Below, piece after piece: positions 43,743 to 56,240 of a stretch of DNA of 64,000 bases. The notes beneath the pieces are model-generated. The model did not search any database and had not been told where the DNA came from. It saw only the letters and a program-made list of their open reading frames with translations. Position numbers and translations under genes: made by a program. This stretch comes from Macrocystis pyrifera. Its lineage: Eukaryota > Sar > Phaeophyceae > Laminariales > Laminariaceae. Location: contig JASSKH010000010.1 of assembly GCA_031763025.1 (NCBI GenBank), forward strand, positions 8,387,427 to 8,451,426. The letters run 5' to 3'. Within the stretch, counting starts at the first letter, position 1. Every line of letters begins with the position of its first letter.

Positions 43743-43904
43743 GGGTTAAGGGTTAAGTGTCTTCCACATCTGCATCTATCATCTCCTGACTGAGGGATGC
43801 ACGACACGTTTTCTTCTATATTTCCTGTCTTCTTTCTCTTTTTTCTCTTTGATTTGTTTCTTTGCTTTCTGTTATTTTTTGTTTTGTTCGTTCCCTTTTG
43901 TTAT

Positions 43905-44130
43905 CTCTAATTTATAGAATGCGTATATCGTGCCTGTCGTATCCAGTATGATACGGCATTGCGTTGTTTACTCTGCTTACTGCGTAACAATGTAGTACCT
44001 CTGCTGTGGCATAGTTTTGTGACCACAGAACTTGTAACTCTTCAATTTCTCCAGGATTGAAGAATCGGCACGGGGCGGACACTCGTTTTGTGCTGGATGT
44101 CGACGGGTAGAAAGAACGGTTTAGGGTCAT
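43905..44130 (+). mobile_element. LINE 3' end fragment, copy L5 (opposite orientation)
   Basis: Reverse of the L6-type sequence: ccaggattgaagaatcggca..gtgctggatgtcgacgggta. Diverged. Confidence 0.6.
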
Positions 44131-45324
44131 TCTTGTCGAAGAGCTTTTATTTTCCATGTTTTTTTCGCGCAATTGTTTTAATCTTGCAGATTTTTCTGCT
44201 TTTTTTTTGTAAGGCCAGATCAGATGCATTTTTTTTCGGGGGAAGATATGACTGTTCACTGAGGCTTCTCGGGTATCGGGCCCCATTTCTGATCAGATTT
44301 TATCAAAATCACGTCTTATGGGGCCTGTTTGGTGGAAAAAATGTTCATCCGAGATTTTTCCACTCATCATGAAATTCGATGAAATGATTTTTTTTTACAG
44401 CCCTTTCTGATCAACTCTGAAAGTGACGGAATTTGCTTTTGTGCACAAGACCTCGGAGGCATAGTACAATTTTGTATAGGTTATAGACTGGGCTCATGAT
44501 GGGTCACGACGCTACATGCTTAGTTATTCTTGTACACAGCTGGGCTGCAGCACTTGTGCATCGGCCACCACGGAGAGGGAGGGCACCAACACCTTGGCCA
44601 CCACCGCGTCCCTTGCGGCCGCCCAACTGCAGCCAGCTGCTGTAGGCAAAACAACATTGGAGACGAATATAGGACGAGACTACAGCAGCAGTATCAAAAC
44701 AATCTAACGTTTTTTTTCCGACTACGACGGGTCCCAAGCAGCTTATGCTCCGCGAGAGCGAGAGCTGCTTGCTGGTCCAGCGACTAGCAAAAACCCCTTA
44801 CACAGCTCCCCAGGAGGTTCCACATGCCGTTCCTTCCTTCCTTCGAGGAGATGGTGGTGAAGGTTGATCGCCTAACCCGGCGTGGTGAATGACTCGTTCG
44901 TGTCGTGGTCCACGTAGAGTTCAAAGTCTTGGTTATGTTCTGTTTTTTTTTTATTCTCCCATGAAATAAAACCAAAAACATGATAAGACGGCACATGGCG
45001 CACTGATCTGGTGTGGCTTTTTGCCGGTGGAAAAATCGACTTCCTGCCTTTTTCAATCACTCAAAAAAATGCATAAGATTCGGCCTAAGTTTGTGAAATT
45101 TAGCAAACATTATCTTTGCTTCTGGAAAATGTCACGAATATAGTGACAGAACCCCTCCTTTTTTTGGTACATATCTCGAATTATTTCCAAACTTTGGAAA
45201 TTCTGGATAAAAAGCTCTCCGATAAGAATGAACCTTAATGTGCAGAACACACAAACATATTTCCCAAAGATGGACACACCCACTCCTTGAATACAGCAGC
45301 TGCATTTCTTTCATAAAGCCAAAT
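44131..45324. other. No gene recognised
   Basis: Short ORFs only, with T runs. No repeat from the window matches. Confidence 0.35.
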
Positions 45325-45990
45325 AGAACCCATTACGGTTGTGTGTGCTCGGTTCTCTACCCGTCGACATCCAGCACCCAGCACCACCAGTGTCCGTGCC
45401 GATTCTTCAATCCTATTTAATAGGAGAGATACAATAAGTTCTGTGGCCACGCCACAGCAGATATACTACATTGTGTATGCAGTACGCAGAGTAAACTGGA
45501 TACGACAGGCACGACACACATATTCTATGAAATAGAGAAACGAAAGGAAGCGAAGAAAAAAACAAAAACAAAGAAAACAAATCGAAAGGGAAAAAGAAAG
45601 AAGATTAAAAAAAAAAAAAAAACTGTCGTGCCCCCCCCGTAGGGGATGCGGCAGACACTTGAAAAGAACGAGCTGGAAAAAAAGGAAAACGAAGGAAAAC
45701 ACCACTACTTGTCGTACATAGATTAAGGCTAAGAACCAAGGGAAAATAATAGGCAAATCAAAGCACAAAGCATCCTCCAGGTAGCGGCAGCAGTTTGCGG
45801 TTCGAGTAGCATAGCCAGGTTCTCCCTGCTAGTCCGCCTGGTACCTTGCTACCCTGTCTGCCGGTCTGCCGCCTCCGTCCCGCGTTCGTCAACAATACCC
45901 GGCCCCTCGGCGTCAGACAATACCAAACAAGCAAAACAAGCTTGCCATCCACCCACGCCACACGACTCTTTCAATAAGGTTTATCGATCG
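45325..45990 (-). mobile_element. LINE 3' end, copy L6 (diverged subfamily)
   Basis: gtcgacatccagcacccagc and gtccgtgccgattcttcaat match the L-family tail; further on ggcagcagtttgcggttcga and cgcctggtaccttgctaccc match the distal part. Confidence 0.65.
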
Positions 45991-46419
45991 AAGAAAGGGA
46001 GAGAAAGAAAGAAAATGAAAATCATAAAGAATCAGCGCAAGGCATTGAATATAAAAATGAAAGGAAGACAAGGAAGACCACGTTCGAACCAGCTGCACCA
46101 GTTGGCGGCACGAGTATAATAGTATATCGGCATGCTCTACTTCCTAGTCTGCCCAGTACGCGCGATCGGTTTATTACACAAAGCTTGCAAAGAAGGTGAA
46201 TTTCGACCTCGGTCTCAGAGCTGTTTGTTTTCATGTTGTAAATATCGAGTGGTATTGTTCCTTTGTCCCGTTCCGTTTGGCATAGTTCTGTAGTTTGGCA
46301 CATCCCATACGTACGTGGAGGCACGACACGTCTTATTTCCTTTTTTTATTTTCTCTCTCAATTTCCTATATATTTTTTGGTTACTTTTGTTTTCACCCTT
46401 TGATGAACAATTGTGTGTG

Positions 46420-48222
46420 TGTCGTGCCTGTCGTATCAAGAGTGGTGTTTTCTTGACAATAAACCGTTATTTCTACCCGTGGACATCCAGCACAACCAGT
46501 CAGTGTCCGCGCCGATTCTTCAATCGTAGATATTATGTATTCAAGTTATGTGGTCACCAAACTACGCACAGAGAGACCACATTGCTATCTACCTGCAGTA
46601 AGCAGAACAGACAATGCAATGCCAAGCACAAACAAAAGCAAAGAAAACACAAATCGCAAGAGAAAGGGAAAAATAAAAGACAGCGACAGTAGTGGACGTG
46701 GCAGACAAAACCGAAAAAGAATGAGCTAATGGAACAACACCGCCAACCACATCTAAACATGAAGTCCTAAGAAACAAAGGGAGCAACAGGCGAACCGAAA
46801 CACAAAAATGAACCTTCCATGTAGCAGAGATTGTGGTTGTACGAACAGCATAGCCACGTTCTACCTACTATTGATAATCGCTCTGGTACATTGCTACCGC
46901 CGTGTCTGCCGTCTCTGTCCTGCTTTCGTCAACCATGTTCAACCTCCGGAGAGAATGCGTCTGAATACGAAACGAGCCAAAAGCAGGTTCGTCATCCACC
47001 CACGCCACAAGACTATTTTCATCAGGACAAAAGAAAGAAAAAGAAGAGCACTATTATATTAATGATAAGAAAATCGCGGAAAGGCCAAGCGCAGAAAGAA
47101 AATAGACGGCACAGGAAGACCACGTTCGAACCAGCAGCAGCGGTTGGCTGCACGAGTAGCATAGACATGTTCCACATACTAGTTGGCCTGGTACCTTGCT
47201 ACCCTGATTGCCGTCAACTTCCAAAGATCGTCCACCGCGGTTTCCCCTCTACTCCTGTTGTCCCCCCTCCCCGCGCTCCCTTGGTTGGCTTTCCTTCCAA
47301 GCCTCCTGTTGCCCCCCCTCCCCCCATTCCCTTGGGCACCACCCATGGCGGGTACGCAGCGCTACCTGCTCTGCTGCACCTCATTCTCGTGCCACCTCGC
47401 CATGCCTCGTTCGGCTGCTTCAAGGACCCCCCGGTACCGATTGCCCGCCTTCCGTGCTGAAGCGGACCAGGGCGCGGTCTCAACTCCAAACACCAAGGGG
47501 GGATGTTCCGGTGACCTTTCGGTGGCCCGGAAATCCAAGGCATTCGACAATGAATCTATGCTGAGTCCTATCTATGCTGTCCATCAGGTCTGGAGTTCTT
47601 TCCTCCAGTCATCGGCCCGAACATCACCCGACAAGGTAATCGCTCCTTGCTTTGCCGTGCTACGGCCCCCACGAAAGAAAAGAGCCGCCGTTTTCGACTG
47701 GTCGTTTCGATGCTCTCGCAACGTGTCATCTTGAGGGCCTTCGAGTACGAGAGGGTGGCGTAGTCAGTAAAAAGTCAGCGCTCAAAGCCAAAGACTCGCA
47801 AGAAGAGGACTTGGTGAGCCGTTCGAAGCTTGGCAAGTGTCCCGCTCTATTTAGGGGTCCACGTCACACCCGTACAGCAGGGTCTCAATCACCTCGGCCT
47901 TCAGCATGTGTCTGGACTTTCAGACTAAGCGGGGGGCTCGTCCTATCATAGGACCTCGGGACGAACGATTTGAGGCATACTCGCATGAGACGGATCCATC
48001 GATCGATTTCGAGCACAAGGTCAGCGTTTTCGTGCAGAATGCCGCCTAGCTAGGTTTATGAACTGGGCCGTCTGTTCATACCTCTGGGCTGCTGCTTCGA
48101 TGACGAGCGATGGGGTCAGGGTTGTCCGGTCTGGTGTTCGCGCGTTCGAAGAAGCAGTGTACCCATCTTCTTTTCCGATACCGCGAGGCCTGTTGCTTCA
48201 AAGAGAGCCACGATGACTACCG
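46420..48222 (-). mobile_element. LINE copy L7, longest remnant
   Basis: Diverged L-family tail with (GT)n at 46411-46422, followed upstream by degenerate 3' region and about 860 bp of RT-derived coding remnant. Truncated near 48222. Confidence 0.7.
47362..48222 (-). pseudogene. Non-LTR RT remnant (RT end plus tail)
   Basis: On the minus strand, fragments in several frames read in the expected order: ALFEATGLAVSEKK, then a block ending LGGILHENADLVLEIDR, then MLKAEVIETLLYGCDVD, and finally SPEHPPLVFGVETAPW with NRYRGVLEAAERGMARWH. These correspond to the end of a non-LTR RT domain and its C-terminal region, parallel to L2. Stops and frame changes throughout. Confidence 0.7.
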
Positions 48223-48237
48223 TCACATGGTATTGCA

Positions 48238-48440
48238 GTCACATGGTATTGCATCGTCTGCTCCGCTTACTGCATAACAATGTAGTATATCTATCTTTAT
48301 TGCTATTATTTTGTGACCACAAAGCTTGTATCTCTGTAGGATTGAAGAATCGGCACGGACACTGGTTTTGCTATTAATTGCTGGATGTCGACGGCCCGTG
48401 TTGAAAAAACAGTTTAATGTGAAAAACACACAAACACGTC
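48238..48440 (+). mobile_element. LINE 3' end fragment, copy L8
   Basis: Same orientation as L5: aggattgaagaatcggcacg..gctggatgtcgacggc, ending in aaaaacacacaaacac. Contains an extra ctattaat compared with L5. Confidence 0.6.
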
Positions 48441-48454
48441 TACCACAACCAGTC

Positions 48455-48760
48455 TCCCTATCTATTCTTCAATCCTGGAGACACAAGCTCTGTAGCGTAT
48501 TACGGGCGACCGTAGAAAATAGGACCTGTGGTACACACAAAACCCTATATATTTCGCTGTTTTTGGTAACAATATTTGGTCCTATTTGCTCTAGTCTCCC
48601 GTAATAGTCGCAAAACTACTACAGAGAGATACTATTAATACCAACAGCAGTTATTCGTTAGGCAGTACGCAGAGTAGACAACGTAATGCTATTATTATGT
48701 CATACTACTGGATGCGACAGGCACGACGGCACGACATGCACATTATATATAAAGTGGAGG
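48455..48760 (-). mobile_element. LINE 3' end fragment, copy L9, split by MITE A6
   Basis: ttcttcaatcctggagac and gcagtacgcagagtagacaa match L6. MITE-like copy A6 (48498-48607) lies within it. Confidence 0.55.
48498..48607. repeat. MITE-like family A, copy A6
   Basis: Ends tattacgggcgaccgtagaa and ctctagtctcccgtaata; core acaatatttggtcctattt. Confidence 0.8.
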
Positions 48761-48881
48761 GAACTTGACAAAGTACAGAGACGAAATCGGAAAACTTGGG
48801 GAAAAAAGAAATGTCCAGCGTTCATTTCCAAGACGCACATATTTCAATCAAAGCGACATTGATGAGGGCGTGTCCCCCCGA

Positions 48882-48975
48882 AGGGCGTGTCTTAACCCCC
48901 CCCAGAGACCAACAGCAGTCTCTCGTTCCGTTCCGCTCGTTCCCATGCTCTGTGGGTGGAGTAAAGACACGCCCT
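48882..48975. repeat. 94-bp element with inverted ends AGGGCGTGTCTT
   Basis: Left AGGGCGTGTCTTAACCCC and right GGAGTAAAGACACGCCCT face each other. Single copy in the window; MITE-like. Confidence 0.65.
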
Positions 48976-48999
48976 GAGTAATTTTTTCTTTAGTTTTTT

Positions 49000-49443
49000 T
49001 TCTATCATCGATCGCTTTAAATATTTCTCTTCATAGAAGGTTATACCCTATAGCGAAATTCTGCTGTAGACAAGCCGTGGTCACATGCGTCGTCCCTTTT
49101 CCCCCCGGTATGTGCCTCATTCATATCGCGCCGAGGATGGGTTCCAGCATTCCCACTGCTCGTCGGTTTTCATCAAAAGAAAATGTTGCTAACTCACACA
49201 CGCTCTCGCGCTTTCCGCTAATCAATATGTATGAGGGATACTACTAATTTACGGAAGGATATTTGGTTTATATAGGAACGGAATCTATACTCCATTTTGT
49301 CAGAAGGCAAGCATAATAAAAAAGAATCATATTTGTGCGAAAAAAATTCCCGTCGAGTATACACTCGGGGAGACTCGAAAACCCACGAAATTGGTCTTAG
49401 AACGCACGCGGACCACCGCCCAAGACACCGCGGACGTCGCCCT
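49000..49443 (-). mobile_element. SINE copy S9, interrupted by repeat module M
   Basis: Diverged reverse copy from a T-rich start to a head ending gacaccgcggacg. A stretch of about 97 bp at 49229-49325 is foreign and matches 39311-39415. Confidence 0.75.
49229..49325. repeat. Repeat module M, copy 2 (inside SINE S9)
   Basis: atgagggatactactaattt and aaggatatttggtttatata match module M copy 1. Confidence 0.7.
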
Positions 49444-50698
49444 TGAGTGTATGTTCGGCCAAACGCTTCGTCTACGATCAGTACGAGCAGTGTTTCCATT
49501 GGTGTTGGACATCGGGTATCGATATCAGAATCGAGTTCCACAAATTTTCGACAAAGGAAATAACTATTGGCAATAGTGTGATATGCTTTACATCGAAGTC
49601 TTCGTTCAGTGTCAACATGGAAAGTATTGGGATGCCAGGAGATAGTTGGCAAAACGGGTTCGGTACGATATTTAAGTTCAAGTTCGGTACAAGCAGCAGT
49701 ACTACTACAAACATTATATCGAAAGGTCGACATAGGTAGATAGATGGTCTCCCTCTGTCGTAAAAATAAAACTAATATATACTACTGCTGTATGTAGTAG
49801 CTCAATCGAGTAATATATAATTTGGTGTAATCAACTATTTACCCCTAATATCAGCGCACAGATAACGCCCACATTGAAATCCCGTTGCAAAAATCCCGTC
49901 GTCATGCCGCGCTTTCTACTTGGAAAAAAAAAACAACTCCGTCATTCGATTCGCCGTGATGTTGTCTCTGTTGCGCGGCGCTTTGCTATTGTTTGCTCCT
50001 CGTTCGTCAATATGTTGTGTGGTTGATTCACCGCGATTCAACGGTCCGCGGGATCCATCCCTAAGAAGACCCTGAAAAAAACGATGCCGTTTTCGTAACC
50101 AAAACAATAATGATTATTTTAACACAGCAGCAGTAGCAGTAAGCACGAGCTGGTTCCGGCGACAGCCGAGGCTTAACAGCTTCGCACTTTTGCACCTTTT
50201 TTGCTTTAGGTGTTTGAGAGTTGGAAAACGAAATTTGGCATGGTTGTGCGTCATGGCAAGATAAAAAAACTGGCTATTGGTTTATTGTGGTTTTCGTTTT
50301 TCAGGTTCTTGAGATGCAATTTTCTGATTTTTTTCCGAATTTTTCGGCAACTTTAACCCTCCCTCATTCACGAAAAAAAAAAAGTTATAAAAAGACCCGT
50401 GGTCAGTTGTTTTCATGTTGTCGTGACGCACAACCACGCGAAATTTAAATTCCCAACTCTCAAAAACCAACGTGCAAAAGTTAATTCCCATGAAAGAAAA
50501 AAAAAATGTTCCTACGTACGGTTGTTAAAAAACTCGGAAAAAAAACAATATATATTGTTCAAGTACGTTGGCAGGAGTTCAGTATAGATAAAACGGCATT
50601 GATTGCATGTTTCGCAGACAGAACCAAACAAGTGTAACCGACGTTTTCCCCCTTGTTGATACGATCATATGACATGTAGACACCTCTATTATTAATAA
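49444..50698. other. No gene recognised
   Basis: The plus ORF at 49443-49739 has even composition but no motif. Otherwise A/T-rich sequence. Confidence 0.35.
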
Positions 50699-50933
50699 TG
50701 TGTGTGTGTTCTTCACATTAAACCGTTCTTCTACTCGTCGACATGCAGCAAGCCCAGTGTCCGTGCTGATTCTTCACCCTAGAAAGATACGAGCTCTGTG
50801 GTCACAGACTACGACACAGAGATAACACACCGTAATGCATTAATAGCCTACGTAATACCATGCCTTCGCACTAGGTGCGGCCGACACAACATACATACAT
50901 ACGCCAGCAACCAAAATACACCATAATAGTGTC
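50699..50933 (-). mobile_element. LINE 3' end, copy L3 (235 bp)
   Basis: Shortest copy: (GT)n, gttcttcacattaaaccgtt, through ccgacacaacatacatacat to accaaaatacaccataa. Strong 5' truncation. Confidence 0.85.
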
Positions 50934-51692
50934 GAATTATTGGACGTACTAGTAATAGCAACTACTCACTACTACTGTCGTGTTGTTGTGGGGGCCGATT
51001 TATGGCCTAAACTACAATTTATATGATTTCTGCTATGTATAGGCAGTTTAAATTCATATGCAACAACGACTCCCGCAAGTAATACAAACAATGTCCATAT
51101 CTCGCAAACTGCAACTTGCACGCCAAAAATCTATTTCGTAAGCGATGCGATGTGTTCCCGTTGCTCATGCGGGCATGTGGATATCTTAGTGTTGAAAATT
51201 TCGACGTATTCCGGTTTTTATTGCCCGAAGGTAGAATTTGATGTATGTTGCTGAAACCGGCTAGTAGCTTTTCCATGTTGCGATGTTGTGTTCCCATCTC
51301 GGCCCAGGGATGTTCATCCTTGATTTTCCCTCCGTGTGCAGGGTGCTGCTTTTCCCTCCGGGTGCAGGGTGCTGTTCGCTATTTTGTTATCCTGGTCGTT
51401 AACTTCCTGTTACTTCTAGGTGCAGCTCAGATCAGGGGTCACATCATAGGCTCTGCTGTTCCCCCCTCCCCGCTGCGGTACACGTGCCGTGATTTAATAT
51501 CGCGAAAAGGGTTCCGTACTTCCCTCGTCGACTCGCGTCGAATCGTGCCTACCCACGCTATATCAGGCGCCCTCGACCCTCGACAGCAGTACAGCAGTTG
51601 ATGCCGTTTGAGAGTTACGGCATACATGTAGTCCAGGCAGAACATTTTTTCCAGAAGTTCGACATTCACCCATTGAAATAAATGTTGTGTTG

Positions 51693-52533
51693 AGGTGTGT
51701 GTGTGTGTGTGTGTGTGCTCTTCACATTAAACCGTTCTTCTACTCGTCGACATCCAGCAAGCCCAGTGTCCGTGCTGATTCTTCACCCTAGAAAGATACG
51801 AGCTCTGTGGTCACAGACTACGACACAGAGATAACACACCGTAATGCATTAATAGCCTACGTAATACCATGCCTTCGCACTAGGTGCGGCCGACACAACA
51901 TACATACATACGCCAGCAACCAAAATACACCATAAAGAAAGAGAAGCAACGAAAAAACCAAACCGAAAAAGAACAAGAAAAAGAAAAAGAAAAGGAGAAG
52001 AATCCCAAATAAATAAATAAAATGGGAAGCCAAAGCTCAGACACATACATACTTACCCCGAGCATGAGCCAAAAGGGACGTGCAAGGGGAAAGATACGAG
52101 AAGGAAAAAGGGGACTATGCATCCCGGTGAACACTTAACTAAGTAAAAAGAGCAATAGTGAGTGGGCCAAAATACGCTCGTCACCCACCCACTATGTAGT
52201 ACTTCTTTCATAAGGATAAGAAGGGAAAAAAATCAAAATGCATACCGAACGGCCGCAGCAGTTGGCGGTACGAGTAGCAAAGAAACGTCCAACCTATTAG
52301 TCGGCCTGGTACCTTGCTACCCTATCTGCGGTCTCTCTGCTACTCTCTTCTACCGCGGTTTCCCTTCTACTCCTCCTGTTCCCCCCCCTGCCCCTATACA
52401 CTTGTACGGTGTTCCCTCTACCCCTCCTGCTGTTACCCCTCCCCCCCCCATTCCCTCTAACACTACCTGCAGCGGATGCACGGCGCTGTCTACTCAGCTT
52501 TGCCTCAGCCTCGTGCCACCTGCCCATGAACTG
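51693..52533 (-). mobile_element. LINE 3' end, copy L4
   Basis: Starts with a (GT)n run of about 24 bp and covers the whole L1/L2 tail, ending in the RT-tail coding (GRWHEAEAKLSRQRR on minus). Provides the empty site for SINE S4. Confidence 0.85.
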
Positions 52534-53061
52534 GTGACTTATTTCAGAAGACAGTAATTATAAATATATTGTAAAATTCGGTTAAAAATGGAATTTAGAC
52601 AAGACGTATTACGCAGCTTGCAAAGTTGAGTATCAACTATTTAATCAGTCGAACTCACAGCTGACGTATTTCAAAATTTATAAAATATAGTTGCCGGAAA
52701 ATTCTGTTTCAGACGGGTCGGATAATCACGATTGTGACAAGAGTTTTTTGTTTTCGTCGTTGCGTCGGAGTAATTCGTTTTTCCGACAAAGCTTTGTTAA
52801 GATTATATGGAAGTCGACACAGATAGTTGTTAATGAATTTTATTATACCCCGGTTTTGAACGTATCTCGTCCAGGGGATTCCTGTCGAAGCATATTTTGC
52901 TTCCATCTATTTTGAAGCGAGATATAGGCGAAAACCCACTTCTTCCGCGGATTTTTATTTATATTATTATTTTACCTACTACTTCTTGCTGCATATATTC
53001 ATTGGTATGTGTTGGCTATTCATAGCTGTGAGATGGAGGGTTCGGATGAAACTCATCTGTT
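52534..53061. other. No gene recognised
   Basis: AT-rich, short ORFs only. Confidence 0.35.
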
Positions 53062-53071
53062 GCAAGCCAAG

Positions 53072-53421
53072 CTGTGTATTTTTTTATTTTATTTTTTTTT
53101 TTTAATCATCACTTTTACTTTCCAGCCCAACTCGTAGGAAGTTTTACCCTCGACGATCTTCTGGACAAGCCGTGGTCACAGGTGTCGTCCCTTCTCCCCC
53201 CCCCGGTACGTGCCTTTATTTTTGTCGCGCATAGGGTTCAGCATTCCCACTGCTCGTCGATTTTCATCGAATGTAGCTAACTCACGCTCTCGCGCTTTCC
53301 GCTAATCAATTTTATGCAAGAAAAAGTCCCTACGAGCATGGTGCGCTCGGTGAGATTTGAACCCACGAAATTGATCTTGATAGGAACGCGGACCACCTAC
53401 CAAGCCACCGGAGACGCCGGC
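53072..53421 (-). mobile_element. SINE copy S10
   Basis: Complete reverse copy: T run, aatcatcacttttactttcc, body, B-box as gagatttgaaccca, head ending accaagccaccggagacgcc. Confidence 0.9.
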
Positions 53422-54690
53422 ACATGTATAGCTGTGTGTAATATTTCCGTCGCGCGTACTGCGTGTTTCATATGGCCTTAAGGATACACACGCCGTATAT
53501 GTACTATCTGCAGCAAACAGCAGTAAACGCCATAAAATATGAAGTGTATGGGTAATAGAATGATCATCATGATATATATATGAATTGTAGTGAACAGTTA
53601 TGTCGCATCAGGTAGTAGTTAAAGTATCATGCCAAAATTCCATGAAAAAAATGCGGATAGCTGGTAGGTTTTAGCCTGCGATCTACAACGCCACACACCC
53701 CAAACAATCGACCAACAAACATAAATTATTGATCACCGAAACCGAGAAAAAAAACAATAACCGAACCTCAACACATTTGTCGGGTTGATTGCCAACAGTA
53801 CTACGACCCCACCTGCCATCTGAGAACGTGCAGCGTGTACTCCGATCATACCGTGCACACATGTAGAAAGGAAACTAGAACGTGCATTGGCTTCATGAAA
53901 ACAGGGAAGGGGATGTCAATCAGATCTGAATACTTGACATAATTACGCCGAAAAATACAGTCCCCCTTATGAATGACTCTACTGATCCTTAAAACTACGT
54001 TTTTCACAGATCAAATCTGAAAAATAGTCCCATTTACTTAGGCCCTGCCAATCAAAAGTCTAGCCAAAAGTGACGAATGCATGCTGACTGTGTTCCCCCT
54101 CGTGAAAATATCGATACGCTCACTGCAACAAAGATCTTCGCAGCGCCCGGCCTAACAGACACTCCAAGCAACAAATTATCGAACACTTTTTCCTTCCCCA
54201 TTATAGGCAGCATACGTAGCCTTCTTCTTTACAACTACTTAATAGTTACTGCTATAACTCCGTACTCAGCATACATGCGCCAACCCCACGTCAAAGGCAT
54301 GAGCCCCTCCTCCTCCTTTTTGTCCTCCCTCTCATCTCTTCTAGAAGGCCCCTCAAAATCCGATTTGTGCCGATGAGCTCGGCGCGAGATCGCAACCCCA
54401 GAGGGCACTGCGACCATCTGAAAAAGGCGTTCCTTTGCGGATCATTTGCTTGTCCATTATTCCCCATCCCTTCCTCCGGCCACATTCGTCGCCAGCTGAT
54501 GGAATAATCCGCTTCCTTCCCTTCCGAGGCGCCCCACGCTCTCCGCCGCAAGGGTGAACAAGCCTGGCTGCGCTCGTCGAAGGACACGTCTCCAACGCGG
54601 GCGTAGTGACTAAGCTCTCGCGCCTCAGAAGTTGAAGAGGCTGAGGCGTTAGAATCAAATTGTATCCCGATGAATAATCCCATGTCCCAG
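53422..54690. other. No gene recognised
   Basis: Short ORFs only. The minus ORF at 54291-54698 might be a worn C-terminal part of the RT element to its right, but I see no motif to confirm it. Confidence 0.35.
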
Positions 54691-54798
54691 GTATACAAAC
54701 GTCATATTTCGAAATAAGATTGGCGTTCCGACGAGAAACCCCACATCATTCACAAAACAAATCGACAGAAACGTGCTGCGTCTATCGTGGAACGCGTC
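54691..54798 (+). repeat. MITE-like family D, copy D3 (right half)
   Basis: gtcatatttcgaaataagattggc through ctatcgtggaacgcgtca matches the right half of D1. Confidence 0.65.
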
Positions 54799-54839
54799 AG
54801 CTGATCCATCTTGGGCAGCACCTCCGCCACGCAGGTGAA

Positions 54840-56240
54840 CCCTCGCTTGGGTGTCCGCGCAGGTGACGTCGATGGGTATACTTCATTGTCGGAAAATCGA
54901 AGCCGGCGCGCCTCGAAGGCCTTCCCTCTCGATAACGATGTTCAATACGTGGGTCCCTGAAGGCGCTGAAGGGCGTGTCGCTTTCCACTTGGTGGCGGAC
55001 GGACAGAGAGGTCAGGCAGGACGAAATTCGGATCCCCCCGGCCCCCGTGGACTAGCTATCCTGCGCACGTTGACGGGGTAGCAGTGTAAGCCGCTCCGCC
55101 ATGCACCCGTCCTCGAAGAAAGGCAATTCCTCCGCCGTTCAAGGACCCTCGACAGTGTTTTCGAGCATTCACATTGCGCCATTTTCTGCACGTTGACAAG
55201 CTGGCAGGGGATAGCTTTGGGCCCGTCGCCCACTCGATATACGCCGTTCGCTGCATCATAAATCCGGTGGCTATGAGGTTGACCGCTTGTTCAACCCGCA
55301 TGCGAGGCAGCATCCGCACGAGCTATTTCGCCCCCCCATGTCGCACGACCGCTATGGCGCTCTCTGGCTCAAACTCGGCAGTGCCGACGGATACCCTAAC
55401 CACATGTATTTCTCTCACGTTCGCGATGCGCACACCCACTCTTGATAAAAGTAATAGATCATCCGGTGTGGACAAGTCTTCCTTCGGCGCCGAAGAAACC
55501 GTCCGGCTCGAGTTGAGATGTGTCGTAGGTGTCCCTGTCTTCCAACTCTCGCTCGAGGAAGGGCACCACTCGCACTGTCCCGGGTGATTCCTAGTCGGCC
55601 GCGACAGTGATGTTGTTGAGGTATGCATACGCATCTACCCCCTGCGACTCGTATGCCTCCCTAACCTTGATAAACACCAGCCGAAGCGGTAGGCAGAACA
55701 GGGCCGGTCCCATAGTGTCTCTTTGTCGCACCCCACGCGAGTATTCGAGCTTGACCCCTTCTCGCGAACCCATCTGGAAGAACAGCGGGCCTCTCACCAC
55801 AGCACTTGGCAACCAACCCCGCAAGCGCTGGCGTGCAAAGGGCCACCAGCTTGTCATAGGCCTCCGGAGGACCGAATTGAACGCGTGGGTCTAGTTGCCA
55901 GCCTCATGGTGTATAGTAACGTATCGCTGCATGATCCCCCTTCCCCACCCCCCCAAACACCCCAACCCCGTACCGCCTTGCTTCGAGATTAAGATCCTCC
56001 ATAGGCGGTTTCCACTCCCTCGGATTCCCTGCTGCCAAAAGGCGCCTCCACGTCATCCCCACCCAGCCCGAGAGGCATTTTTCTCCCAGGGCCGTGAGGT
56101 TCGACGGCAGGAAAAGCTACGAAACCTCCGGCGGCAAAGCGTCGGGTTCATCCACCATCCTCCTCCAGAAGGCTTTGATGCCGGCGCCGAGGTGGGTTTA
56201 GCCCCACTGGGTCCTGATAATGGACTGTGCGTGCAAACAC
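54840..56240 (-). pseudogene. Decayed non-LTR-type reverse transcriptase
   Basis: Read on the minus strand in several frames: an N-terminal block with CLSGWVGMTWRRLLAAG (about 56060), the RT motif B region GVRQRDTMGPALFCLPL (about 55740), the catalytic position as AYLNN instead of Y-x-D-D (about 55620), FLERELEDRDTYD, GVRIANVREIHVVRV, and ARMLPRMRVEQAVNLIATGF with QRTAYIE (about 55300). The GVRQGD-type motif B points to a non-LTR RT, distinct from the LINE family of 39-53 kb. Frame changes, stops and the Asp-to-Asn changes make it inactive. Upstream limits are uncertain. Confidence 0.7.

Noticed and set aside
37136-53421. Regularly spaced repeats as a CRISPR array
   Set aside because: Repeats are SINE and LINE copies of hundreds of bases in both orientations in a eukaryotic context.
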